Shown here: piece by piece, positions 42,390 through 50,947 of the stretch | Numbering within the stretch: position 1 is the first letter of the stretch | Layout: every line of letters starts with the position of its first letter | NCBI GenBank assembly: GCA_035487355.1 | Contig: DATHMF010000104.1 | Location: forward strand, 100,723 to 164,722 | Direction: 5' to 3' | DNA from: Terriglobales bacterium | GTDB taxonomy: Bacteria; Acidobacteriota; Terriglobia; Terriglobales; Acidobacteriaceae | Length of the DNA: 64,000 nucleotides | Program-made: the position numbers and the translations under genes | Notes under the pieces: model-generated | The model's database searches: none | Told to the model about the DNA's origin: nothing | What the model saw: the letters and a program-made list of their open reading frames with translations, nothing else

Positions 42390-43292
42390 ATGCCGTCGCG
42401 CAAAGCTCATCCGGTGACACGGCGGAACTCCTCTCGTACGCCCGAGACCGAACTGGTAATCATTACCGGCATGAGCGGTTCGGGCAAAGCCTCTGTCCTG
42501 AAGGCATTTGAAGACCTGGGCTATTACTGCGTGGATAACCTGCCCATCGAACTCATTCCCCGCTTTGCCGAAATCGCGCAAGACCACTCCCAGATTGAGC
42601 ATACCGCCCTGGTGGTGGATATCCGCGAGGGCAGCGGCCTTGACCGGTTTCCAGCAATACTGAAATCGATCAAGCGCTCCATGACGACGACGGTCTTGTT
42701 TCTGGAAGCGTCTGACGAGGTCCTGGTACGCCGCTTCAGCGAGACCCGCCGGCCGCATCCGCTGAGCGATCTGCCGGTGAAGACTGCCATTGCGGACGAG
42801 CGCAGGCGCTTGCAGCCCATTCGCAAGCTGGCCGACATGGTGGTGGATACCTCCAGGCTTAACGTGCACGAGTTGCGGGCTCACGTGATTGACCGCTTTC
42901 GTCCGGAAGCCAACGACAGGAATATTTACATCTCGTGTGTGAGCTTTGGCTACAAGCAGGGTGTGCCGCAGGATTCCGACCTGGTTTTTGATGTGCGTTT
43001 TTTACCCAACCCGCATTTCGTTCCCGAACTGCGGCCCTTCACCGGACGTCACCCTAAAGTCGCCAAATACATCCGTTCTTTTCCGCAGACCCAGGAATTT
43101 ATTGGCCGTATCCGGGACCTTCTGGTGTATTTGTTGCCGCACTATATCCGGGAAGGGAAGAGCTATCTCACCATCAGCTTCGGCTGCACCGGCGGACAGC
43201 ACCGCTCAGTCATGATTGCCGAGGAGATCAAAAAGCTACTGGTGACGGCGGGCTACAAGGTCAAAGTTACCCACCGAGACAGCCCAAAGTGA
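42390..43292 (+). CDS. rapZ: RapZ/YvcJ-family nucleotide-binding protein
   Basis: 300 residues from the ATG at 42390. P-loop I-T-G-M-S-G-S-G-K-A-S-V-L, then F-E-D-L-G-Y-Y-C-V-D-N-L-P, D-I-R-E-G-S-G, F-L-E-A-S-D-E-V-L-V-R-R-F, R-R-P-H-P-L, and the C-terminal G-C-T-G-G-Q-H-R-S-V motif. RapZ guides RNase E to a small RNA controlling glucosamine-6-phosphate synthase in enterobacteria; YvcJ is a Bacillus homologue with nucleotide hydrolysis. The residue after the P-loop lysine is Ala instead of Ser/Thr. The usual neighbours (hprK, PTS genes) are absent. Confidence 0.95.
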   Translation: MPSRKAHPVTRRNSSRTPETELVIITGMSGSGKASVLKAFEDLGYYCVDNLPIELIPRFAEIAQDHSQIEHTALVVDIREGSGLDRFPAILKSIKRSMTTTVLFLEASDEVLVRRFSETRRPHPLSDLPVKTAIADERRRLQPIRKLADMVVDTSRLNVHELRAHVIDRFRPEANDRNIYISCVSFGYKQGVPQDSDLVFDVRFLPNPHFVPELRPFTGRHPKVAKYIRSFPQTQEFIGRIRDLLVYLLPHYIREGKSYLTISFGCTGGQHRSVMIAEEIKKLLVTAGYKVKVTHRDSPK

Positions 43293-43297
43293 TTGAA

Positions 43298-43395
43298 GAA
43301 GTTTGAAGTACGAAGTAAGAATTACGATTATAAGGTTTGGTAATACTTTCGCTCCTAACCTTCTAACTTCTGACTTCGTACTTCTTAAATCACTC
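43298..43395. repeat. TACGAAGTA/TTACGATTA repeat
   Basis: gtttgaagtacgaagtaaga, attacgattataagg and ttctgacttcgtacttctta lie in the rapZ-ABC transporter spacer; the third is a rough inverse of the first. Confidence 0.75.
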
Positions 43396-43466
43396 AATCC
43401 CCAGTAGAATTGAAGTTTGATTTCTGCGCGTCGAACCTTAATTTTTGGGAAGCTTGAGCAGGTGCT

Positions 43467-45299
43467 ATGCAACAACTAAAGCGGCTGCTACGCTATGCCC
43501 GTCCTTACCGGCTGCAGCTTGTCGCCTCGGTGGTGATGATGGCGCTGGTAGGTGCGCTGGATGCTTTCCGCACACTGTTGATCGTACCGGTTTTCGACCG
43601 CGTCCTCAATCCGGCTTCGCCGTCGCGCGACCTGGTGCTGTTTCCAGGCAGTAATCATGAACTTCATCTTCAGCATTTGGTCCCATCCAATTTTCACAAT
43701 CCATGGACCGTGGTTGCTTTTGCCCTAGTAGTCTCCATGCTGCTCAAGGGGATCTTCGATTACGCTGGCACCTATCTGGTGAACCACGCGGGCTTTGGCG
43801 TGATTACCGACCTGCGTAACGATCTGTACAATTCGATCCTGCGCCGCTCGGTCGCATTTTTTCTGAAGCATCCCACGGGAACGCTGCTTTCCACCATCGT
43901 GAATGATGTGGAAAAAGTGCAGTTCGCCATGTCTTCGGTTCTGGCCGAGTTTTTGCAGCAAACCTCAATCCTGATTTTTACTACGTGCGTGGTTGTGAGC
44001 CTGGGGCGGAAGTTTTCCTGGATTCTGCTGCTATTTGTGCCCTTTATTATCGTCTCGGCTGTCCGCATCGGCGCGCGGGTGCGGCATACCACTCGCAAAG
44101 GACAGGATAAGCTCGCAGAAATCCAAAACATTCTGCACGAGACCATCACCGGCAACCGCATCGTCAAGGCCTTCGGTATGGAGCTATGGGAGAGCATGCG
44201 CTTCGCCAAGGCCGCGCAGCGGCTCTTCCGCGCTAACCTACGTTGGGTGGCGGCAGCCTCGGTGAGTTCGCCGCTGATGGATATCTTCGGCGCGATTGCC
44301 ATTGCGGTCTTACTGCTTCTGGGACGCGATCAAATCAATACGAACAAATTCACTCTCGGCACCTATATGGCGTTCATCATAGGTGTTTTCAGGCTGTACG
44401 ATCCAGTGCGCAAGTTCGCCCTCTTCAACAACAGTTTTCAGCAGGCCTTGGGTGCCTCTTCCTCCATCTTCGCCTTCATGGATGTCAGTGACGAAGTCAA
44501 GGAGCGGCCTGATGCCCTGATTCTGCCCCCCTTTCATTCCAGCATCAGCTTTCGTAATGTGAGCTTTTCCTATGGCGAGAATGGAGAGGCGCGCGAGGTG
44601 CTGCGCAACATCAACCTTGAGGTCCGCAAAGGCGAAGTTGTGGCCTTTGTAGGTTCCAGTGGCGCAGGCAAAACCACCTTAGCCAATCTCATCCCACGGT
44701 TTTTCGATGTCAGCGGCGGCAGCCTGCTGATTGATGGACAAGACGTCCGCGATTTGACCGTGATCTCCCTGCGCAGCCAGGTGGGGATCGTTACCCAGGA
44801 GACCATTCTCTTCAACGAAACCGTGCGCAACAACATTGCTTACGGTCAGCCTAATATCGAGCAATCTGTGGTATTGGCTGCTGCCAAGGCCGCCCTGGCG
44901 CATGATTTCATCAGCCTGATGCCTGAGGGATACGACACCGTGATCGGGGAACGCGGTACCCGGCTCTCCGGAGGCGAGCGCCAGCGCCTGGCCATCGCCC
45001 GCGCTCTTCTGAAGAATGCACCCATTCTCATTCTGGATGAAGCCACCTCGGCCCTCGACTCCGAATCAGAGTCGCTGGTACAGTCGGCCTTGCAGAACTT
45101 GATGGCAGGCCGCACGGTTTTCGTGATCGCACATAGGCTTTCCACGGTGCGCCGTGCGGATAAAATCGTGGTGCTGGAAAACGGCACGATCTCCGACATT
45201 GGGACACATGAAGAATTGATGCGCCGGTTGGGAATCTACCGCCGCCTGCACGATTTGCAGTTTGTGGATTCCGAGGTCCCACGGCTCTCAGTCAGTTAA
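43467..45299 (+). CDS. MsbA-like ABC exporter (TMD-NBD fusion)
   Basis: 610 residues. Six membrane helices (about 15-330, including V-V-M-M-A-L-V-G-A-L-D and S-M-L-L-K-G-I-F-D-Y-A-G) are followed by an ATPase: Walker A G-S-S-G-A-G-K-T-T-L-A-N, Q-loop V-T-Q-E-T-I-L-F, signature L-S-G-G-E-R-Q-R-L, Walker B I-L-I-L-D-E-A-T-S-A-L-D and switch His I-A-H-R-L-S-T-V. Homodimeric exporter of lipid A or other lipids (MsbA type); substrate is inferred. It is followed by yicC with 22 bp between. Confidence 0.93.
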   Translation: MQQLKRLLRYARPYRLQLVASVVMMALVGALDAFRTLLIVPVFDRVLNPASPSRDLVLFPGSNHELHLQHLVPSNFHNPWTVVAFALVVSMLLKGIFDYAGTYLVNHAGFGVITDLRNDLYNSILRRSVAFFLKHPTGTLLSTIVNDVEKVQFAMSSVLAEFLQQTSILIFTTCVVVSLGRKFSWILLLFVPFIIVSAVRIGARVRHTTRKGQDKLAEIQNILHETITGNRIVKAFGMELWESMRFAKAAQRLFRANLRWVAAASVSSPLMDIFGAIAIAVLLLLGRDQINTNKFTLGTYMAFIIGVFRLYDPVRKFALFNNSFQQALGASSSIFAFMDVSDEVKERPDALILPPFHSSISFRNVSFSYGENGEAREVLRNINLEVRKGEVVAFVGSSGAGKTTLANLIPRFFDVSGGSLLIDGQDVRDLTVISLRSQVGIVTQETILFNETVRNNIAYGQPNIEQSVVLAAAKAALAHDFISLMPEGYDTVIGERGTRLSGGERQRLAIARALLKNAPILILDEATSALDSESESLVQSALQNLMAGRTVFVIAHRLSTVRRADKIVVLENGTISDIGTHEELMRRLGIYRRLHDLQFVDSEVPRLSVS

Positions 45300-45321
45300 G
45301 GTTCCAGGGTACAAAAACTAA

Positions 45322-46224
45322 ATGGCAATTCGCTCCATGACGGGATACGCGCAGACAAAAGGACAAGCTGGCCAGGAGTCAGCCCCGGTTAGCTTTAGCT
45401 TGTCATTGAAGTCGGTCAATCACAGGTTTCTCGACCTGAATATGCGGTTGCCCGCTGAGAGCGACGCACTGGAGATGAAGCTGCGACGTCTGCTGAAAGA
45501 AAAGATGGCACGCGGACACCTCGACGTGACGCTCACACTGGAACGCGCCGGAGGCGATCTGTTTTCCCTCAATCGCGAGCTGGTGGGAGGCTATCTTCGC
45601 GTCTACCGCAGTGCAGCGCAGGAATTTGGTGTCACCGCGGAGCCTGATTTAAACGCCGTGCTCAAATTGCCAGGCGCGCTGACGGCCTCTGCAGCAGCAC
45701 TTAACGGCGACGGCGGCTTCGAGTCGGCTGTACTGGCCTGCGCCACGCAAGCCATCGTGAGCCTGGACCGGATGCGCATCGAGGAAGGTGCCAGCATTGA
45801 GCGCGAGCTGCGCGAGCGCATGACGCGCTTGCAGGCGGCCACCGATGACGTGGAAAAACTGCGCGCTGTCATCAGCCGGGCCCATATGGAAAAGATCACC
45901 GCAAAATTACAGGAGCTGATCGGTTCAATCGCCGATCCGGCGCGGATTTTGCAGGAGGCTGCCATTCTTGCCGAACGCAGCGACGTACAGGAGGAGGTGG
46001 TGCGCATGAAGGCGCACGTCAGTCACTTTCTTGGGTTGCTGGAGGCCGAGGGAGAGATCGGCAAGAAGCTGGATTTTCTTTTGCAGGAGATGAATCGCGA
46101 GGCCAACACCCTGCTTTCTAAAACAGCAGGATTGGCCGGGGAAGGGCTCCACATCACGGAGCTGGGCCTGGCCATGAAGTCTGAGATCGAAAAGGCGCGC
46201 GAACAGGTGCAGAACGTAGAATGA
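45322..46224 (+). CDS. yicC: YicC family endoribonuclease-like protein
   Basis: 300 residues. N-terminal S-M-T-G-Y-A and N-H-R-F-L-D-L-N-M-R-L-P are family hallmarks. The C-terminus has L-L-E-A-E-G-E-I-G-K-K-L-D-F-L-L-Q-E-M-N, then E-A-N-T-L-L-S-K. YicC proteins are reported as RNases acting on small RNAs. The stop overlaps the gmk start (ATGA), a common yicC-gmk arrangement. Confidence 0.95.
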   Translation: MAIRSMTGYAQTKGQAGQESAPVSFSLSLKSVNHRFLDLNMRLPAESDALEMKLRRLLKEKMARGHLDVTLTLERAGGDLFSLNRELVGGYLRVYRSAAQEFGVTAEPDLNAVLKLPGALTASAAALNGDGGFESAVLACATQAIVSLDRMRIEEGASIERELRERMTRLQAATDDVEKLRAVISRAHMEKITAKLQELIGSIADPARILQEAAILAERSDVQEEVVRMKAHVSHFLGLLEAEGEIGKKLDFLLQEMNREANTLLSKTAGLAGEGLHITELGLAMKSEIEKAREQVQNVE

Positions 46225-46913
46225 GCCGACTGGTCTATATCATCTCCGCGCCCTCGGGCTCGGGAAAATCAACCCTGGTCAACGAGCTGCGCAAAAGCGT
46301 CAAGCATCTGGATTTTTCCATTTCTTACACCACCCGCAACCCGCGGGGCAGCGAGCAGAATGGGCGCGAGTATTTTTTTGTCACACGCGAGCAATTCGAG
46401 ACCATGATTGACCGCGATGAATTTCTGGAGCATGCCGAAGTGTTTGGCAACTACTACGGCACCGCGCGGAAGTTTCTGCAGGAAGCGCAAGCCCGGGGCA
46501 ACGATCTGTTGCTGGATATTGATGTGCAGGGCGAACGTCTGATCAAGCGAAAGTTGCCCGAGGCTATCAGCATTTTCATTCTGCCGCCTTCGCGCAGTGA
46601 ACTGGAAAAGCGCCTGCGCCGCCGCAGCCAGGCGGAAGGGGTGAATTCCGATGAGGTCATCCAACGCAGGTTGAACACCGCCTCAAAAGAAATCGCGAAT
46701 TACCCCAACTACGATTACATCTTGGTGAACGACGACCTGGAACACTCGATTGACCAGTTGAGGGCCATCGTGCACTATGAGCGTGGGAAGCGATCGGGAG
46801 CGGCTCAAGATGGAGACCAGGAGTGGCAGAGCTTGCGTAAGCTTGCCGAAGAGTGCCTGCAGGCGAATGTACGTCCGCGATTAGCGCCGATCCTTGCTTC
46901 TTTTGCGATATAA
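46221..46913 (+). CDS. gmk: Guanylate kinase
   Basis: 230 residues; GMP + ATP to GDP + ADP. P-loop S-A-P-S-G-S-G-K-S-T-L, GMP-binding S-Y-T-T-R-N-P-R and E-Y-F-F-V, then D-I-D-V-Q-G, and the lid R-L-R-R-R-S. About 25 residues longer than typical at the C-terminus. ATGA overlap with yicC. Downstream rpoZ makes the usual gmk-rpoZ pair. Confidence 0.97.
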   Translation: MSRLVYIISAPSGSGKSTLVNELRKSVKHLDFSISYTTRNPRGSEQNGREYFFVTREQFETMIDRDEFLEHAEVFGNYYGTARKFLQEAQARGNDLLLDIDVQGERLIKRKLPEAISIFILPPSRSELEKRLRRRSQAEGVNSDEVIQRRLNTASKEIANYPNYDYILVNDDLEHSIDQLRAIVHYERGKRSGAAQDGDQEWQSLRKLAEECLQANVRPRLAPILASFAI

Positions 46914-46983
46914 TCTGCGCAAAGCAGCACACCTAGGTTCTAGGTTTTGAATCCCGGCGAAAGTCCGGGAACGGGGAGATGTC
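46909..46983 (+). promoter_or_regulatory. rpoZ leader: TATAAT and a hairpin
   Basis: TATAAT at 46909-46914 overlaps the gmk stop. Downstream, tcccgg-cgaaag-tccggga folds, followed by GGGGAG before the ATG at 46984. This suggests rpoZ has its own promoter in addition to readthrough from gmk. No good -35 box is seen. Confidence 0.4.
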
Positions 46984-47226
46984 ATGAAGTTGATGGATGG
47001 ATTTGACAGCAACTATCGTTATGTTCTGGTGGCAGCACGCCGGGCGCGACAATTGCAATCAGGTGCCCGCCCACTGATGGAGCAGGTGCGCTCACGCAAG
47101 GCCTGCCGCATCGCTGAAGAAGAGATTGCCGCCGGGAAGGTGAAGTGGGTCATCGCCGAGCCCGGCAAATCAGCCACGGCACAGGCGGTGAGTGAGCAGC
47201 TCGACCGCGCAATCGGAAGTAAGTAA
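46984..47226 (+). CDS. rpoZ: RNA polymerase omega subunit
   Basis: 80 residues. F-D-S-N-Y-R-Y-V-L-V-A-A-R-R-A-R-Q-L-Q-S-G-type start, then S-R-K-A-C-R-I-A-E-E-E-I-A-A-G-K-V-K-W. Omega helps assemble RNA polymerase and contacts beta-prime. The position between gmk and coaBC and the size fit. GGGGAG lies seven bases upstream. Confidence 0.9.
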   Translation: MKLMDGFDSNYRYVLVAARRARQLQSGARPLMEQVRSRKACRIAEEEIAAGKVKWVIAEPGKSATAQAVSEQLDRAIGSK

Positions 47227-47267
47227 GTTACTCTCCCCCCAACCCGTTTGCGATTTACAATAAAAGA

Positions 47268-48485
47268 ATGAAGATTGCCCTTGGGGTGAGCGGAGGCATC
47301 GCAGCCTACAAGGCGGCGGAGATCTGCCGTCTTCTGCAGGACCGGGGTGTGCGCGTACAGGTGATCATGACGCGTGCCGCCCAGGAATTTGTACGCCCGC
47401 TGACCTTCGCTGCCCTCTCCGGTGAAAAGGTCATTACCGATCTGTTTGGCGCAGGCGCAGAGACGCCAAACATCGAGTCCGCCGTTGAGCACATTGCTGT
47501 GGCGCAATCCATTGATGCGCTGCTGGTGGCCCCGGCCACGGCCGGTACTCTGGCTAAATTTGCCAACGGACTGGCCGATGATTTTCTCTCCACACTTTTT
47601 CTTGCGACCACTGCTCCGGTGGTTGTTGCTCCTGCCATGAACGTGAATATGTGGGAGAACGGTGCTACCCAAGCCAACCTGGAAAAACTGAAAGCGCGGG
47701 GTGTGCGCATTGTTGAGCCCGATGCCGGCTATCTGGCTTGCGGCATGACTGGACCAGGACGCCTGGCCGCGAACGAGACCATTGTGGCAGCGGCGCTGGA
47801 AGCTTTGGGTGCCCGGCAAGACCTGAGTGGCGAGACCGTACTAATCACCGCTGGACCAACGCATGAAAAAATTGATCCGGTGCGCTACCTGGGCAATCGC
47901 TCCAGCGGCCGCATGGGATACGCTCTGGCTGAAGCTGCATTACGGCGTGGTGCTCATGTGGTTCTGGTAAGCGGACCGACGGCCATTAAGGCCCCGGCGG
48001 TCCAAGAGCTGGTGCCGGTTGAAACCACCGACGAAATGCGCCGCGAGGTTCTGGCCAGACTGGGGCAGGCAACGGTAATCATCAAAGCAGCCGCCGTGGC
48101 TGACTTTACGGTCAAAACACCAGCAGAGCAAAAGCTGAAGCGCAAGGGCGCAATGACGCTGGAGCTTGAGCCGACGGTTGACATCCTCGCTGAGGTTGGA
48201 CGCAGCAAAAACGAGGGGCAGATTCTGGTTGGCTTTGCCGCCGAAACTGAAAATGTTTCAGAAAACGCCCGCAAGAAATTAACGGAAAAGCATTGCGACA
48301 TGGTTGTGGTCAACGACGTATCGCGGCCGGGCATCGGCTTTGATTCCGAGCGCAATGCCGTCAGCATCATCACCCAGGATGAAGTGCAGAATGTCCCCGA
48401 GATGAGTAAGTGGGAGGTGGCGCACCGCGTGCTCGACGCCACAGTCCAAATCCGCCAGCGCCGAAAAAAGGGCGCACCTGTTTAG
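47268..48485 (+). CDS. coaBC: Bifunctional CoaBC
   Basis: 405 residues; phosphopantothenoylcysteine decarboxylase (N-terminal) and synthetase (C-terminal) in coenzyme A synthesis. N-terminal flavoprotein half: L-G-V-S-G-G-I-A-A-Y-K-A-A, A-P-A-M-N-V-N-M-W, G-Y-L-A-C-G-M-T-G-P-G-R-L (active Cys). C-terminal half: I-T-A-G-P-T-H-E-K-I-D-P-V-R, N-R-S-S-G-R-M-G, A-A-V-A-D-F and K-L-K-R. No frame problems. Part of the yicC-gmk-rpoZ-coaBC run. Confidence 0.97.
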   Translation: MKIALGVSGGIAAYKAAEICRLLQDRGVRVQVIMTRAAQEFVRPLTFAALSGEKVITDLFGAGAETPNIESAVEHIAVAQSIDALLVAPATAGTLAKFANGLADDFLSTLFLATTAPVVVAPAMNVNMWENGATQANLEKLKARGVRIVEPDAGYLACGMTGPGRLAANETIVAAALEALGARQDLSGETVLITAGPTHEKIDPVRYLGNRSSGRMGYALAEAALRRGAHVVLVSGPTAIKAPAVQELVPVETTDEMRREVLARLGQATVIIKAAAVADFTVKTPAEQKLKRKGAMTLELEPTVDILAEVGRSKNEGQILVGFAAETENVSENARKKLTEKHCDMVVVNDVSRPGIGFDSERNAVSIITQDEVQNVPEMSKWEVAHRVLDATVQIRQRRKKGAPV

Positions 48486-49071
48486 GCTTTAGTAATCTTC
48501 GCTTCCATTATTTCTTGCCCGAAGGCCACCCCACTTGCTGAAGCAAACTTTGCGATTATAAATCACAGAGATTCAACGACATAGAGCGGGAAAGAGGCCC
48601 ACTAGCAGGTAGTGAATCACAAGTCAGCAGTATTAGCTTTTCTATAAACAAATTGAGAGTATCGGGGAAGCCCAATTTGTTTCGGCATTTCAATGCGCTA
48701 AGGATCTGCTTTTCCACAGTTTCAGAATCTAGGGTGGATATGTCCAACGAGACAAGGCTAGAAACCGGGGCCCAAGCAAGGACCTCCGCTCGGGCGGCAG
48801 GCAAATAAATTTTCAAAGACCGTTGAGGGCATTACCCCCGCGTTCTGAAACGCAGATACACTTCCAAGAACGATGGTAATCCAGGTTTGTTCAGAAGTTA
48901 AGACTTTGATATCACAATGGGGCCGTGTCAGGATTGGACGATTGAATCATCGGGTCATTGAGTCATTGGAGGACTGATTCCTCCGCTTCGCGTCGGAATA
49001 AAAGACACCTGCGTGATTGGTGGAATTCGCGGTATGCTTTTGTTTTAAACTGGAAACTGGAAACTCGAACC
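48486..49071. other. Gene-free spacer with repeats before the UDG gene
   Basis: No supported gene; a small minus-strand frame at 48556-48816 has no ribosome binding site and no recognised character. The right part holds a 6.1-kb-type repeat, gattgaatcatcgggtcatt units (48940-48972) and gaaactggaaactcg near 49050-49067. Confidence 0.55.
48826..48930. repeat. Copy of the 6.1 kb intergenic repeat
   Basis: gcagatacacttccaagaac ... taatccaggtttgttcagaa followed by gttaagactttgatatcaca aligns with 6126-6195 (gcggatacgcttccag ... taatccacattttcttagaa and gttaagaatttgatacc) with moderate divergence. Confidence 0.75.
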
Positions 49072-49920
49072 TTGCCTCTTGACCCTGAAACCCGCCGCCA
49101 GCTCTCTGCCCGCATGGAGTACTATCGTGACCTTGGGATTTATGATCTCTACCGGCGCGCGGTAGCAATTCCGCCCGAGCCGGCGGTGCAAACGACCCAG
49201 GCGGCAAGTATTGAGACAACTCCTGCAAGAGAGACTAGCCCTCTAACTATGAGCAAAAAAATTGAGAGTCTGGATTTGCCTATTTTCTCGCTGGACCCCT
49301 CGTCTGACGCGGGCCAGCTGGCTGCCATTGACGTGGAGAACAGGCCAGCAGCACTTAAAGCCATACGCGAAGTCATCGGCGATTGCACACGCTGTAAGCT
49401 GCACAAGCAGGGACGCAAACAAATCGTCTTCGGCGTGGGCAATACCAACGCCGATCTGATGTTCGTGGGCGAGGCGCCGGGAGCCGACGAAGACCAGCAG
49501 GGCGAACCTTTTGTGGGCCGCGCCGGACAGTTGCTCAATAACATGATCACCGCCATGGGCCTGCGTCGCGAAGATGTTTATATTGCCAACGTCATCAAGT
49601 GCCGTCCGCCGGGCAACCGTACGCCGGAACGCGAGGAGTGTGAGACCTGTGCGCCCTTCCTGATGCGGCAGATTGATGTCATCAAACCCAAGGTCATTGT
49701 CGCCCTGGGCGCAGTCGCCGCCAAGAACCTGCTGGGCTTGAATGATTCCATGGCCAACCTGCGCGGACGCTTCTATGATTTTCGTGGAACCCAACTTGCG
49801 GTGACCTATCATCCGGCATTTCTGCTGCGCGATCCCCGCCAGAAGAAAGAGGCCTGGAAAGATTTGCAGATGGTCATGCAGACAATGGGGCTCGCAGTGC
49901 GAAAATCGAAACCGGAGTAG
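49072..49920 (+). CDS. Family-4-type uracil-DNA glycosylase
   Basis: About 282 residues from the TTG at 49072; an ATG at 49114 is another option. The frame continues to 48958, but those codons read through intergenic repeats. The core: V-G-E-A-P-G-A-D-E-D-Q-Q-G-E-P-F-V-G-R-A-G, Y-I-A-N-V-I-K-C-R-P-P-G-N-R and A-V-T-Y-H-P-A-F-L-L-R. Cysteines C-T-R-C-K and C-E-T-C plus C-R fit the iron-sulfur cluster. It excises uracil from DNA. The first about 90 residues (Ala/Thr/Pro-rich) form an unusual tail. Confidence 0.93.
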   Translation: MPLDPETRRQLSARMEYYRDLGIYDLYRRAVAIPPEPAVQTTQAASIETTPARETSPLTMSKKIESLDLPIFSLDPSSDAGQLAAIDVENRPAALKAIREVIGDCTRCKLHKQGRKQIVFGVGNTNADLMFVGEAPGADEDQQGEPFVGRAGQLLNNMITAMGLRREDVYIANVIKCRPPGNRTPEREECETCAPFLMRQIDVIKPKVIVALGAVAAKNLLGLNDSMANLRGRFYDFRGTQLAVTYHPAFLLRDPRQKKEAWKDLQMVMQTMGLAVRKSKPE

Positions 49921-49935
49921 CAGGAACAACCGGAG

Positions 49936-50424
49936 ATGAAATTACCTATTCTATTTGTGATTTCGGGGTGTCTGGTTGCTGGCTTGGTGACAGGTTTTGT
50001 AATTCCTTTGTATACCAACGAATACGTAGCGAAATTCCAGGCGAGGAACTCTTCTCGACTCAAAGACTACCTTGAGACCTATCAAGATATGGTCCAATTT
50101 GAAGGAGCGGAAGTTGGCACCTCTGATCCGAAAACGTGGAGCACTGAAAAAGGGAAAAGTTCTCTCGTTGAAGAACTCAAGACCATTGAGAGTCGACGCT
50201 CAGCAACGAATAACCCGGGACTGGCTAACCTGCTGAGGGTTGCCGCTGGGCTGGTGCAACTTCGGCTTGCCATCGCCAGCGCGGAGGACGATACCAGCCG
50301 GCAATATCTGGCGCAAGCTCAGAAAAATTTTGAGACAGCGGGCTGGACGGATTACTCTGAATCTCACCTGCGCGACCTAATTGCCAGATATTACGCAGAA
50401 GACAATGAAAATAATGCGAGGTAG
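49936..50424 (+). CDS. Membrane-anchored protein, tandem paralogue A
   Basis: 162 residues, ATG at 49936 after CCGGAG. One N-terminal membrane helix (F-V-I-S-G-C-L-V-A-G-L-V-T-G-F-V-I) and a helical outer part. Ends L-A-Q-A-Q-K-N-F-E-T-A-G-W-T-D-Y-S-E-S-H-L-R. This closing motif is shared with the next gene (A-Q-E-R-F-K-T-A-G-L-K-D-Y-S-E-A-H-L-R). The family is not recognised. Confidence 0.75.
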   Translation: MKLPILFVISGCLVAGLVTGFVIPLYTNEYVAKFQARNSSRLKDYLETYQDMVQFEGAEVGTSDPKTWSTEKGKSSLVEELKTIESRRSATNNPGLANLLRVAAGLVQLRLAIASAEDDTSRQYLAQAQKNFETAGWTDYSESHLRDLIARYYAEDNENNAR

Positions 50425-50439
50425 TGGAATCCAGAGGCT

Positions 50440-50901
50440 ATGACTCCAAAAATGCAACGTCGGCAACGCTGGACATTGGTTGCAATTGGAATCGTCGCAT
50501 TTGCCGTTGCATTTCCCATTGGATATTACCTGAACACGCGAGCCTCCCGGCCTGTAGCGGCCCTCTTTCAGATCACCGCGAATGCTGGAATTGAGGAACT
50601 CTCCTTGTTTCAATACAAAGAGGCTGGGACCCCATATCGTCGAGAGGCTTTATTGGGATTGCTCAATTTCCTGCAAACTACCGAGGGATTGAAACGTGCC
50701 AATCATAAGTCCCTGAATTTGACCATCGCCTATACCTATGCGCGGCTTGCGGTGGTAGAAGACGTTGCAGGCAATTTGAATCAATCCCACGATTATTTCT
50801 TGAAGGCACAAGAAAGATTCAAGACAGCGGGACTGAAAGATTATTCAGAGGCGCACCTGAGAGGGTTGATCGCGAAAGCAGACAAAACAGCCACCCAGTG
50901 A
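50440..50901 (+). CDS. Membrane-anchored protein, tandem paralogue B
   Basis: 153 residues, starting 16 bp after paralogue A. N-terminal basic start and one membrane helix (T-L-V-A-I-G-I-V-A-F-A-V-A-F-P-I), helical periplasmic part with TPR-like features (A-Y-T-Y-A-R-L-A-V-V-E-D-V-A-G-N), and the same C-terminal motif as A. The two are homologous but well diverged. They lie between udg and priA; no role is known. Confidence 0.75.
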   Translation: MTPKMQRRQRWTLVAIGIVAFAVAFPIGYYLNTRASRPVAALFQITANAGIEELSLFQYKEAGTPYRREALLGLLNFLQTTEGLKRANHKSLNLTIAYTYARLAVVEDVAGNLNQSHDYFLKAQERFKTAGLKDYSEAHLRGLIAKADKTATQ

Positions 50902-50947
50902 CCCTTCTGCGCTACCCACAGAAAGAGTCTAAAATCTACTCACCTGC

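Noticed and set aside
48556..48816. 86-codon minus-strand open frame
   Set aside because: No ribosome binding site, no recognised motif, and it lies in a repeat-rich spacer.
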